Shown here piece after piece: positions 21,601-34,878 of a DNA stretch of 64,000 bases (positions are counted from its first letter, which is position 1; each line of letters opens with the position of its first letter). The stretch spans positions 754,347-818,346 of the forward strand of contig VZSE01006608.1 of assembly GCA_013398275.1 (NCBI GenBank). Reading direction: 5' to 3'. Made by a program: the position numbers and the translations under genes. The DNA is from Promerops cafer (taxonomy: Eukaryota > Chordata > Aves > Passeriformes > Nectariniidae). Under the pieces are notes generated by a model, which made no database searches, was not told where the DNA came from, and saw only the letters and a program-made list of their open reading frames with translations.

Positions 21601-24600
21601 GAGAAGATTAAAAAGTGGCCTAAGACATTCTGAGGCTCAGATGCACCAGATTAGACCAATAGCCTATGTGCAGGTGAGAAAGAGCAAGACAGCTGTTACA
21701 CAGCACTAAATAAATGAAGAGAATTCTTCAGTTACAGAAAGGTAAAGCTGAAGAGGGATCAGTTTCCTCTAAGAAATCAAAAAGATGTGTGATGCTTTAT
21801 ATGTATTAAACAGAAAAACCATAAAGAGATGCAATTGTGAAACAAAACTGAAGGCTCTACGGAGAAGTCCACAAAATACAGTCAGAGTAGATTTGCAAGA
21901 AGTCACAAAGAAGACTGCACAAAGGTTTGAAATAAAATATAGACCCAAGCAGCCTCTGGGCAAATCCATTATATTTAATTTTATATAGTAAAACAATTCT
22001 GCAAAAGTCTGTGGGCAACAGCTGAAGAGAGGCAAAGAAGAGCTAGAAGAATCAATTGTAGCAGAAATTTTGCAAGAGCAAAGACTGGATTATCACTTTG
22101 GATATTAAAAGACTACATATAATTTACATTTGGACACCATACACAAGTTATACTATATTTGAAGTCCCAGAAATACTTTTGAAATTAAATTGTAATTATA
22201 TTGAGTACAAATAAGCAAAGCTCATCTCATAGGGGTTGTGCTGTGGGAAATGTGAACTGCGAGCCTAGGCAAGACAAAATTTAGAAAATCTAATACTTGC
22301 AGTGGTTAAAAAAATGAAACACTGTATCTTTTTTAGGACTGGAAATGTCAGATACTAGATGATAATGCAAATTATGAGGAAAAACACAAGTCCAGAAAGC
22401 AAAACCATAAAGTGAAAGCAGAACATAATGAAATGGAATAGAGAAGTAACAGAGGAGAGGTAGCTTATCTGTGTCCTTTTCTTTGAGATGTGGCTGAATG
22501 TCACTCATACTGTCAGTGTAACTATACCCAAGCAGAGTTAGCCTGATAATTTAGGTCTTAGTGCAAGAGACACAGTATCAAAGGTATGTCAGACAGCTCT
22601 GAACTGCAAGCATGCAGCTTGGGAACAGCTGATAGATGTCACTCTCCCATCCAAGAGAGAATGCTGACACTGCTTGGGAAGGTATTTAGGATGAGTGTAA
22701 AGCATAAACTCTAAAGGATGTACATGCCTGTCTATTAATTACTACCATCTCTTTTTACCCTCCTGACTGAAATACCTGCGAGGCTGATTTCACTGAGAAA
22801 CAAAGAATGGAGAAAGATTTGGAAAGTGTACTACCAAAGATATGAAAACCATCTCACCTGGCTAGGAGAACCTTTCCTGATGGGAAGAAACTTTGTGGAG
22901 TTTCAAGAGCATTCAGCAAAAGCAAGTGGAAAATCCTTCACTTGTCAACACAACGTGGGTATGACTATGAGGGCCATTTCAAACAAGCTGATCAAAACAT
23001 CCTGTGCTATAAATCATCATCACACATCAGCACACTTGCTGCATGCGCCTGCTGGAATCTCCACTGTTGTTTATCAGGGTATCACCAACCAGAATAAACA
23101 GGTAAGCTGTAATCCAGAGAGCCATTGCCTACTGCTGACTAAAGGCAAGCTCAGCACTAGGAGGCTGTAGCACTGAAATCAGTGTTTTAGGGAACTGTAC
23201 CAAAAGCTTGGGTGTAGTAGAGAAAAAACTGCCTTAGGCTATGGAAGAATCACCACAGTGATATACTGTCTTATGTACTGGATGACTAAAGTCATGAAAG
23301 AAACTTCTGTGAACAAATACTCCTCTAACTAACAAATCAAGAAACTGTCTAACAGGAACTGTAGAGATGAATGAGCTCCAGGGCAGAAAGACTGATTCTT
23401 GCAGTGGACATTGAAGGCGTAGGAGACAATCTCTGGCAGGTGGCAGAGGATATTCACCAAGCTGATTTGGTGAACATAAAAATATGTAATTTATCATTAT
23501 GTATCAAAGAAAGACCTATAAATTAAAGACAGGCTGAGGGGACATGATCTGCACAAGGAACAAGTCAATTTTAAGTCCATACAAAATCCCTCTGGCCATG
23601 TTAGGGTGGAGGATAATGTGATAACAAAGCTCTCTCATCATTAAAATGAGACACTTCCAGTGTGCTCTTGTGTCTTGAAGAACACTGAGGAAGCAGAACT
23701 TTCAAAAGGACAGTTCAGTGTTTAAGAAACCTGCGATCTTTGCTTGGTGCTTTTGCTTATGAAGTTAGGAGTTTCTCCAGAAATATCTAACAAAACATTG
23801 GAAAGCCTTCTTGCCTTCCAGGGAAGATAAGGAACAGATTACAAGTCTGATTGAGTCTTCTGATTTCTCTTCTGCAGTGCAAAGGAAGTTACAAGGTAAA
23901 AGTAAATGCTGTTGAATCGATGACCAAGTATCATAGTAATATAAAGGAAAACCTCAGGACACAAACAGAAGCTATTTGAAGAGAGAGTCAGTACCCAGGA
24001 CCTATCTCTGAATGACTCTGGAAGGAGCAGACTACCATTGTGGATCTCAAACATGTGAGAGGAACGGCTGTTCTGGAGAGTCTCATGACTGCTGTTCCAA
24101 ACCAGGGCGTCTCGGAAGACATGGCCTGAGCCAAAGGTGAAGAGCCAACCTTTGTAGACCTACATCTGACCAAACCACATCTTAATAGCCACCAGTCTCT
24201 TTGGCAAAAGCTTGTTTCTTCTTTCTGGTTGTAGAAACGTGAACCAATCTAAGAGCTGTCAGCCAGTCTGTTCTCCAGGCCGTTTGACTTTGTAGAACCT
24301 TTGGATTTCCTCATTAAGTGCTCTCAGAGATAACACCAGTGATCCCCACACGGTCTGAATCCAACTTTGAACATCTTGCCAAGGATGTGCACTTCCCTAC
24401 AGCGTTTAGGACAACAGCAGTCATCAGAATTGGAAAAACAGGTTCCCCAGGGAAAAGTCCAGCAATCTGTGCCACGCAAAGGAAGCAGGTAACAGCTGGT
24501 GAAATTTTGGCCAAAAAGAAGCTGAAAATTGCCCCAAGTTTATATCTACATGTATTTATATTGATATGGAATTTTTAAAAATCCATACTTTATATTATTT

Positions 24601-24616
24601 ACATATGGATTCTGCC
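15638..24616. other. intergenic DNA, no gene or repeat family recognised
   Basis: AT-rich unique sequence with a more GC-rich stretch at about 18420-19290. That stretch holds overlapping open frames on both strands (118 codons plus at 18421, 136 codons minus at 18875-19285), none with a recognisable domain. A 114-codon plus frame at 22826-23170 crosses a consensus splice donor at 23101/23102. The stretch near 24000-24510 is open in several frames but is not recognised as a protein. Confidence 0.65.
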
Positions 24617-24657
24617 TACATATATATATATACACACATCTATATGTGTATATATAC
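24617..24657. repeat. (TA)n/(TG)n microsatellite, partly self-complementary
   Basis: Alternating TA with short CA and TG stretches. The left part (ATATATACACAC) and the right part (GTGTATATATAC) are nearly complementary, so the block can fold into a hairpin or cruciform. Confidence 0.8.
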
Positions 24658-27600
24658 ATTCCATAGAGAGGTTATTTTTATAAATAATTCTATTTGTACA
24701 GAACTTGAACAAGGATCTGGAGTCTTGATCCAAATCATATGGACTACTAAAATGGGGCAACAAGATTCTTCAACACTGAATGCCTGGAATGAGGACAGGG
24801 CTGCCTGCATTTGTGCATCTCCCACCAGGATCATTTTGCTTCCTCATCAGTACATGACAGTGTAGATATATACACAGGTACTCAAAAGAGAAACCAAGTT
24901 CACAGCAAATTGACAAAAACATGGATGCAACAGGATCATAAAAATACTGGTAAAGTATGCCCAAGAGAAAAAAGACCACAACCTGATGCTGGAGACCAAA
25001 ATGCTGAACACAGCCTTTTCACATTGTAATCCTCATTGATTAGAAAATTGTATCAGTTTAAATTGTTAGTTCTTTATAAATATCAATAAGTATATTTAAG
25101 CAACCACGAGACAGCATGTTGTATATATGCAACAGCAAACAGAGGCTCAAAAGGCACAGAGGTAGTGCTTATCACACACAGACTGCAGTAGGATGAGGGA
25201 CATACACAGTTTCTGATGGAAAAGGAGGAAAATTACTAAGATCCTAAATTTACAAATCCCAAATCAGAAGAGACTATCAAGAAGCCAGAGGATGATCAGC
25301 TAATATGAGGAGAAGACTATGCACAGAACAGCACAAAAAGTGAAACCCTGTGGGTGTTCACTCTACAAGCATTCAAGTGCAGGCTCCATAAGATGGAGAC
25401 CAAACTGGCAGTGACTGAGAAATACACTCTTGAAATACACTTCCTTCTTTTAGAGGGGGAAAGATGTTTGGATGGCTGGCACTTTAAAGATTTCAGCCTC
25501 CTGCTTTCAAACCAAAAGTTAGGGTCACCAGTCACTAGATGCCTGACAGAACAGGGGTATTTCTCTCGCCCGTGCAGATTTCTCCCCCCTCTCTGTGATA
25601 GCTTAACTTTCCATAAGAACTAAATTCTTCTCTCTTTCACAAGCATGTAAGAATATGGATTAAGTTGCAAAATTTAATACACCCAATAGATGAAAATGTC
25701 AGTGTTCACTTTCATATTTCTTTTTTCTTAGCTGTAAAATAGGGATAGTAAATTTAACAATACAGCTCACGTGATTCATTAGGCTTCATTAAGATTTCCA
25801 GATTGTATTTCTTAGCTACTGAGAGTTATTATTTTTATCTCTCTCCCTCTGATAAAGGGATTTAGAAGGTTTTCCAGCATATTTCTTATCGCATTGGCCT
25901 TTTTTTTCTTAAACTCAGACATTCAGGAACTGGTTCTTGAAAGCTCTGTATAATATCTGGGTTGATAAAGCATCTTGAGACTCCTCTAGGACAGTTCCAA
26001 GTGTTTTTACGCATACACTACAATTAACATTCTTTGGTTTAAATTACAATACAACCCCAAGTCCTACCCCCTCATCTGAGAACCACAAATACATTTGTGC
26101 AGATAATCTGGAAGAGCCTGCAATTTATGAGTCTAAATTCACATTCGCTAGGAGCTGTATGTAAGGAACATTGTTAATGTTGTGAGGGCAAATATTTGAA
26201 AGTTAAATACCAGAATTAGAACCAATTCCAGAATAACTTACTTCCTGTTGACTTTACATTAATGTCTAGACACAAAAGTAGAAGTTTTGCACTAGTCATT
26301 TAGAAGTTGCTTTACAGGGCTTACCTGAACATTACAGTACCTTCATATATCAGCACAGATTTTTCAATTCTTTGTGAACACTTCTGCTTAATTCAACACA
26401 CACACCCCCCCATCAATGCCATGACAAGCCCACTGTATGCCCTATAGATGCCTTTTCTCAAATAATTGAGTTTATTATTTTCATGCCAAAATTAACAGAT
26501 TTATGGAATTTATGCAGTGGAGTTTCCTTTTGTACACAATAATATTCTAGACTATGTGGACAATTTTAGGGCATTAAATCACCAGAAGAATAACTAACAA
26601 CTCTTTATGATACCACAAAATGACTGTATTGTGCTCTGGCTGTAAAAAGCTGATGTGAAAATTACAGCTGAGGTTTTACCTTGGTTGTGGTTTTTTTCTT
26701 TTCATTTGTGTTTTCAGGCTAGTCTGAGATGGATTTTCACCATGAAATAACAAGCAGTGACAGCAGTTGAACAGAACATTTCTTTACAATGAAAGTTTAT
26801 ATCCTTCAGTTTTGGCTAATTTTGAATGTAAGGAAGTTCTGTAGCAAAATAAAAATCACAATAATTTTTTATTAAAACAAGTAAAAAATATTACATATAA
26901 ACATTTTATTAAATATTTTGAACTCTTTTTTTTCCTGCTTTCTTTACAAATTTTAATCTACTAAAAGCCTTTCATAAGGGAAGCCCTAGCAGGCAACAGG
27001 GATAAAATATTTCCCCTACTTACTGGTTACTCTCTTAGCACTATCAGGCTGCATTATCAGTTACAGCTTCTCTTCCCCTCCTGTTTTTTAACCCTAAAAT
27101 TTTCCCATTACAGAGCACCCAGCAATGTTCTATGAACCACTCTTATTCCCAGTTAAGCTCTACTTCACATGCTTCAGCAGGTCTTAAATGACATACAGAT
27201 GCCAGCTTGACCTTCTGCCCATCCTGTACATGTGGGAGCACTGGGTGGATGGATTGTAAAAAAAAAATCAGAAGGCCCTACAGTGCAGAGAACCTGACCC
27301 ACCCTTCCTTCCCAGCCCAGGCAGGAGGACCCTGAGCAAACTCCTTGTATGCCGTCTTGGCATCCTACTAAAGGCACAAGGAAAGGGACAGTAAATATTC
27401 AACAAATGGCTGTAAAAACATGACCCAAGATGAAAGTAGCAATGTAACATTCAAATCTATATGCCATTTTCTTTTCTCTTTTCTTTTTTTTCGGCAGTGT
27501 GAGGGTGGAGAGAAATTAAATTGCCCTCATCTGGGCTGCTGAGTAAAAGCACCTTTTTGGCATTCTTGAATTTAGATTTTTTCAAAATGCTGTTTTCCAT

Positions 27601-28230
27601 CCCTAAATTTATAGGGCGAACTAGATACTTCATTTAGATGAGCAGCTTTTGGGCATGAATGACAACAACTGTTCATATGGATTTTTATTATGCAGATTAA
27701 ATACTCTCTAATTACACATAGTGGAATACTTCATAACAGTCTGCTGTGTTATGTCAATAATCCATTAAGATATGAATAGATGCTTGGTAAAACTTCTGCT
27801 GAAAGCAAATGAGCGTTTATAATCTTATTGGAGAAAGCACAACAATCCTATTGACAACAGCCTGATGGGGTTGCAGGAATACAGTCTCATGCATTGCACT
27901 TGAAATCCAGAGAAAGGTCCTGTGATGCTGACAAACTGAAAATACTAAAGACAGCACAGAACTTCAAAACTAAACTTCTTTTTCTAAATTATTTTTCATG
28001 TAAGTAGGAGCAGCTCCACTAAGCCCTGTGATGCTTAATCTCTCCTTCCCATAAACAAGTTTAGACCTTATTTTTAGCATTTTCTGTCTTCATCACATAG
28101 TTAACCATACAGTGATAAGTTTTGAGATTCCCTCAGTTCAGAACTAGAACAAAGAGAGTTTGAGTCAGGAGATGATTCTGGAAGAGATCAGAAGGTATCA
28201 GAAGGTACCATGCCCTCTTCCATGGTTTCA
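24658..28230. other. intergenic DNA, no gene seen
   Basis: Unique AT-rich sequence. The segment about 27500-27880 is rich in homeodomain-type cores (TAATTA, ATTAAA) and SOX-like ACAAT sites and looks like a possible conserved noncoding element, but conservation cannot be judged here. An 11-base tandem duplication (TCAGAAGGTA-type) lies at about 28188-28209, just before the CR1 copy. Confidence 0.6.
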
Positions 28231-28550
28231 TAAAATCATAGAATGTCCTGAGTTGGAAGCGACCCCCAAGGATTACTGGAGTTCATCTCCTGGCCCTGCA
28301 CAGGACACCTCAAGAATCACACCATGTGCCTGAGAGCATTGTCCAAACACTTCTGGAACTGTCAGGCTTGGTGCTGTGACCATTGCCATGGGGAGCCTGT
28401 TCCAGTGCCTAGACACTGTCTGGGCAAAGAACCATTTCCTAGTATCCAACCTAACCCTCCCCTGGCACACCTTCATGCTCTTCCCTCAGGTCTTGTCACT
28501 GGTCACCAGAGAGAAGAGATCAGCATTTGCCCTTCTGCTTCTCCTTGTGT
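28231..28550 (-). mobile_element. CR1 LINE, truncated 3' end
   Basis: Read on the minus strand this is a typical avian CR1 tail. It has the GTGACCAGTGACA-type segment, then GGTTAGGTTGGATACTAGGA, then TGGAACAGGCTCCCCA, then AATGCTCTCAGGCACATGGT, then the GGGCCAGGAGATG/TCCTTGGGGGTC block. It ends in ACATTCTATGATTTTATG at 28245-28231. It is 5'-truncated, as most CR1 copies are, keeping about 320 bases: the decayed end of ORF2 and the 3' UTR. The minus-strand frame at 28273-28476 (a peptide with FFAQTVSRHWNRLP) is the remnant of the reverse-transcriptase C-terminus. The left edge is firm; the right edge is approximate. Confidence 0.9.
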
Positions 28551-31500
28551 CCTCTGTGCCTGCTCTCCCCACCTCTCTGACACTGGGTCAAGCAGTCAGG
28601 GAAACTGGTTAAAAAGGGCTGGGAAGACTAAATCAGAAAGGATGGATGATATTCAAAAATCATGATGATCAGAAACAGAAATTTTGGAATACTGATCTGA
28701 ATCCTAAGCACAACGAGATACGAAACAAACAAATCAAACATAAAGTTATTTGTAGTTTATATTGACTGACCCAAGAGCAGCAAGAGGTAATAACTTAAAA
28801 CCACTAAAACTCATCATCTGCTAATATAACTACCTTGTAATATCCTTTGCAAACAGAGTATGCTGCATCTGCTTGTAGCTCCAGTGTGACTACAACATAG
28901 AAGTGCCTTCCCTCCATGCCACAAAATATTCCCCTTTCTCTCCAGAATCCTATGTGGCTGTCACTGGAGCATCTCGGAATGCATTTTCCTACAAATACGT
29001 GCAGGGGAAGTTGTACTTGCTCAACATTAATTGCTCTGAAGAGGTAGCAAGAAAAGGCAGCACATCCCATCTATGCCAACTGTGACTGGTGCAAGAGGAA
29101 GGAGCCACTTGACTCAGGGCAGAGAGAGACAGTGGCTGGTAGACCTGGAACCAGCCAGACAAGAAACCAAAGGGCAGAAAGTCAAGACGAAATGGAGAAT
29201 GGGAGGCAGGGGAAACTGGATTTGGAGACTAGCTGGCTTTAGCCTGTTGGGAACATACTGGTATTTGATGAAGAGCTTCGTGAAGAGGAGTGACTAAGTG
29301 CAATGTGGCTTTTCAGGGGTATCGCTAATTAAGGACTATCAGAAATACCCATGAAGTGAGATTTGCAGTCACAAGTAGTGCATTTCATTGAATCAAATTA
29401 TGATGGCTTGGAGAATAAGGCGTTGGACAGACAGACATTTCTTCAGGTCTTAAATAGAGCAATCTTCAACATTAGGTACAAGTGCTAAGATTTACTGGCC
29501 ATGAGAGTCAAAACAGATACAAGCTTATAAAAACTGGAGTTACACAAAACCCCGTTTGTGAAACTTCCTAATTTTAGGGAGCTTGATTCTTCAGCCTCAG
29601 TAAAGTTATCATTATTTGTATGTGTGTTATATACCTGTAATTCCTGTGTGATCCCCAGAACAGACCAGTGCAAATGCTTAGAGGTTACCCCAACATTTCA
29701 AAGGAGCACATTTGGGATAGTTCTTGAAAAAGACTCTTCTTTTTCTTTGATAAAGTCAGTCAGTATATTATGCAAAAATAAAAGGGGGAAAGAGATTATT
29801 TGTCTTTTGATCCATCATTTATTGGGTCCCTTACACACAGCTGGTAATACATGTCAATTGTATTTTATTAGTTGGAAACACACAGCAGTTGGGTGGGTCT
29901 TTGCACTGGCATTAAGGTAGGTTACATTTCTGGTCTTACCTCAATAACCTTTATTGCTAGTGCTTTAGTTCACCAGGATGAAGTTTGTTACTCTCAAATC
30001 CTGTGTTAGATTAAATAGGATGCTTTGTAGGTTGTCTAATTTCACTGTATTGCTCTCCTTAGCTCAGTATTGTAGTTTGTTGCATTTTGAATAAAGCGGC
30101 CTCCAGATGAAACAAACAAAGCTTATTTACAATCTATTAGCAATAAAAGCCTACACAAACAAAAAAAATACAGGTTGCTTTTATTTTTCTTTTGCTTTCC
30201 AAGTCTTTGGAGCATACATAAACATGGCTTGTAGCATTGTTCTGCAGGCAGGGACTTCAAATTTAATTAAAGTTGGAATTCCCGCTGTAATCATACGAAT
30301 TTAAGAGTTGGGGCTGTAAAAAAAATTACTAAATATTTTCTGACTCTCAGCTGAATTGTGGGTTATCAACATTGAACTGCAGAGCTGCATGATTCACTGT
30401 GAAATTGATTTTATCACATGGTTCCACAATGCATCCTATGGGGGTTTTTTTTCATATTTTCCCATGCATTTTTAATGCATTGCCTGATCTTTGGGTACAA
30501 ATTCCTTTCCCTTCAGCAAATTCTGACTTTCTAAACACCTGAGCAGTTTCAGACACCTGATATTTAATTTTCAACAGTCTTCTAGGGAAATATTTTTGCC
30601 TCTCACATGTGGATATCTTTCTGCTAAAATTATATACTTCTGAAGTACTATACTATTCAATCTCAAAACATGAGGAGTTGAAGGGCTAAAAGTTAGATCT
30701 CTGTCATTATAAACAGAAGTAGATATAATTTTCTTACAGAACTCAATGCTTGCTTCAGTCACTGGCAAGATGGTTACAGGTATTCACCACTTAAATGTTT
30801 ACACTTTCATTAAGAGAAGAACCATACAAAGTTATTTTAGAACTGGTTAGTCTTCAAGTTCTGCTACTTAAATTCTCTCACAGGCCTTAAATGCATTTCT
30901 TCAGGCATGTTCATTCTGTTGACACCAGTGTAATTCCACGCTGTAAGATATTTAAATGCTTTGCAGAATCATGGCCCTACAAACCTGGCCCTATAGGTGA
31001 AGAATCCAGAAACATCTTAACTCTAATGTAGCTAAAATATTATTTTAAAAAAGAAGTGACTGTGATTCCAGACATATGTATGTGTGTGCATGTGTACAGA
31101 TATATATAAAGGTCATGCTACGAATCAGCTTTTCTTGTTACTTGATTGGAAGGATATATCCATGCTTACATGTCTAGCTGAGTTTTTCAGAGGCTCTATT
31201 GTCCAACCATACAGTGGCCAAAACACAACTATTTTTTAATGGTCAGGATAACCACACTCCCTATTTACTTGGGTAATTGGCTAAATGGCATAATTCAACT
31301 TCATACTTAAAAAAATTAGGGGTCTATATTAAATAATTTGAGATAAATCATGGACTGCTTGAAGGACTGTAAACAATTAATAATGATAAATAGGCTGCAA
31401 TTTGTTGAAATAGATGCAAAGAGGTATCTGGGGAGATACTGAAGACGTCAGTGTTGAAACAAATTTACTATAAGCATAAATGTTCTAAAAGGGGCAGTTG

Positions 31501-34500
31501 ATTAAATGAGTAAGTGATATATCTTTAAATTTCAATGTAAGCGAAGATGGGGGGAAAGAACCATAGTAATTGAAAGAACGTAGCAGCATGAGGTTACTTC
31601 AGCTGAAATGTAAGATAATATGAGAAAGATTAATTACAATCATAATTATCTTCTCACACAATTATCTTCCTATATAGTTATTGTTTAAAATAGATTCAAG
31701 AACTTAAGGCACTGCTGGCTTCAGGAGCCTGATGCCCAGGCTGTTAAAATGAAAGGGAGCCTTTCCCTTACTGTCAGTAACTTTGGATCCAGCCTTACAA
31801 AAACTTCTGGATTTAGGATGGAGTTAATGTAAAGAGTAATAGAAACCAAAACATGTTAAGGAATATAGTTAAATATAAGGTGATCAAATACTGGCAAAAT
31901 CTCCCTGTAGTGGCACAATAACACTACAGTGGTAATTAAATCACATCAGTATTTGTGGACACAGGTTAGGGTAAAATGCTTCAGGTAACCTTACACTGTG
32001 TAGTTTTCTTCTTCCATCACAGAATGAGTACACACAGTGACAGTTCTGGGATTATTACTTAACATACAAACTTCAGAAAAATAAGTAATTTTTTTCTATG
32101 CATTTCCTTCTTTTTGGAGGACAGAGCTGTAGGAAATCAAACAGCTGAAGAGAGGTCTATGTTAAAATACAAATGTATGAAATTTAATTTTCAAATAATA
32201 CAATCTTCCCGAGTCTGATGTGCTAAGCATAATAAATGAACAAGCATGCAGTACTTTATGCATAAGCAAAAATAAATCAGTGCAAAGTCCCTGCAATTCA
32301 TCTGGTCAAGAAGACTTATTAGACAAGGTCAAATTATATGAAAATCAATCTTCGTAGGCTGAATCTGATTTGCATTAGTAGATAAATGTTTACCATAATT
32401 CCAAATCAAGAACAAGACCATACAGTAATTCCTTCATCCACGCTCATGGTCCATCATACCTAAGGATGCACTGTTACACAGGCTGTGCTTGTGCTTGGCT
32501 CAGCCAGGGAGAGCTGAGCAGAAATGCAGCTCTAAGCAGAGACATGGAAATCATTTTTGTCTGACTTCGGGAAAAAACCCCTGTCCTGAGTTAAACTAAA
32601 CCTATTTTTTAATCAATTACAAACAAGTCTAACAAAATTTATTGTCTCCCTCTGTCCTCTCTTATATCTCCAACAGGAAGGAAATCTGCCCTCCAGTCCT
32701 TCTCACACGACCAGATGAGGAATTTCACTTAATCTACCATTTCAGAGACCTATACTAGACATGGTCTTCAGTCTGCAAGTAGTTTCTCACCCTGCAACAG
32801 ACTCATCTTCCTCAGTTATGTGGGCTGTTCTCGGGGATGCCTATGAATCTAGTCTGAAAAGGATTCAGGAATAAGTTCAGAAAATGCCAAAATGATCTTT
32901 TTTTTTTTTTTTTTTTTTTTTAATCGAAATCTATTTGCCAATTTCAGCTCACATTTGCAAATCACTTTGTCCTCAAATTTCTTGTGGTGGACGAGTAAAT
33001 AATTGAAAATCCTAAATCCCAATCTTAGTTCTAAACATGTATTTATTCCCCCACCCTCCCCTTCAGTCCTGGTCTAGGTAAAGGCCAAAACAGCTTGTAG
33101 TGCAACTCTAGTATAACACCAAGATACCACTTCCCAAACTGCTCTATATTATGCTGCAGCAAAAAGCTGAGCACTCTGTTTCAAGTATTAAACAGCAGTG
33201 CACAGAAGGTAGAGGGCTGGTGAGGGTATGATACTCACATGAGGGAACACTTAGGTAATTTTCAAGATGGCTTCAGCACCCAAAGCAGCCATAAGACCAG
33301 AATAAAACCACCACATCTGAAGTGCAATTGGAGTAAGATTTATGACCTCTTTACACTTTCTAGTAAGTTCTCCATGTTGGGCTTTATTCTGATTTTTCCT
33401 ACGGTGGTTTTACACTGATGTAACTCTACTGGTGGGAAATAGAGCTGTTCCAGATTTCACCTGGCATCAGACCTCTCTGAACAACTCTTTGTTAACAGCT
33501 GTAAGACAGTCCTGGGTCACAGGCAGGCATCTACCCTCCTGAGCTGTAAGTTCAACCTGTCACATGAGATTAGCACTAGGAGAGACTGCACACTTGCTCT
33601 CAGGGAAGCCAGCAGGGCTGGAGGGTGCTCACCACCCTCGAAGGATGAGGTTGCTGGAAGCACCCCCCTGCTGAATGTCCACCTTTCAAGCCCCGTCGGG
33701 ATTCAGCAGTAACAGCTGTACTGAATTTTGTCCTAAACTTTTATTAATTAAAAAGCTTTAAAATCTGAATATGACTCTGTATTTCTCAAACTCAAATTGG
33801 CTTTTCACATTCGGGCCAAACTCTGTTGCAAGCTGTCTGGCTGTGACACAAACAGTGGACCTACGCCAATGAAATGTGGTGTGTGTCGTGCTGCAGTCTG
33901 AGCTGTCTTCTTGGGAGGCTGGGAAAGCCTGCAACAGCTGTGTCATTTTAATTTGCTTACTATTTCCAGAGTTTTTCTAGCACCATAGCTACTTTCTGCT
34001 CTATCACATACATGATAAATTATTAGAAGCTACTTTTAAAATTAAGCAAAAGAGGTAATGGATGCTGGTAGACTGGTGCCAGAGAGCCCAGTCCACAGCA
34101 GGAGCGCAGATGTTGACCTGATCAGTACTTCCTTGCCACCTTTACTGTTTTTTCCTCCTCTTCTCTCCCCCTCTTTACTCTTTTCTTCTGTGTGCTAAAG
34201 GAAAGGTGACTTGCTAGTCAAACTCACCTCCCTGTCTTGCTCACCTCCCAGGTCAGACTCCACAGGCCCTGCCATGGGGTCATGCACTAATCAGAGCCAC
34301 CTCCTCATGATCTGGGGAGGACTTCTCTGCCTCCATCTGTGACTGACACTCCACAGGATCCTGTTAGATTACAGTTTTGTAATTAATGGAACTAGAAGTT
34401 ACTTAAGAAAAGACAGTTCTCACCTACAACCTGCAAAGTACCCCCTCCAGAACCACCTTTTGGTAATTAAGAGCCTTCTTTGTTAGCTATCTAGAAGACC

Positions 34501-34878
34501 TTTCCCAAAGCAAAGGAATCAATTCATTTCACCTGTAACAAGAGGCATCTTGTGAAAAAATAAGAGGTCTGGCATGGGAGGTAAAGAATATGCGACATCT
34601 GTGCTGCTCTGCTAACAGCAGTGTCTGTTCCTCCTCTTCGCCATGCCACAGGAGAGAATTGGGATGGGCAGGGCTAGAGCAGAAAAGTGGAAAAAAGCCA
34701 TTGGCAGGACTTAAAATGGTGATCCCACCCACTCTGCTTAGTACAGCCATCCAGCCTACATCCAGGTGTTGTCACTGCGGCTGTGTTCAGGCTTAGGCGT
34801 GCTGAGCCAAGGGATAAAGATGAGGAACCTGCAAACCATCACCTCAAGCTGTCTTTGCTTTCTCTGGTTGTATCCACG
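28551..34878. other. intergenic DNA, no gene seen
   Basis: AT-rich unique sequence with no open frame above about 120 codons and no recognised domain. It contains a small hairpin at 31905-31929 (CTGTAGTG/CACTACAG), a 24-base T run at 32898-32921, and a somewhat GC-richer stretch at about 33440-33720. Confidence 0.65.
32898..32921. repeat. poly(T) tract, 24 bases
   Basis: An uninterrupted run of 24 T. It could be the poly(A) tail of a minus-strand retrocopy, but no AATAAA complement lies close by and no recognisable body follows at higher coordinates. It is treated as a homopolymer. Confidence 0.9.

Noticed and set aside
23988..24578. Stretch open in several frames as a decayed gene
   Set aside because: Frames on both strands are similarly open, none resembles a known protein, and stops interrupt any joined reading.
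32898..32921. T24 as the tail of a minus-strand retrocopy
   Set aside because: No poly(A) signal complement or recognisable body follows it.
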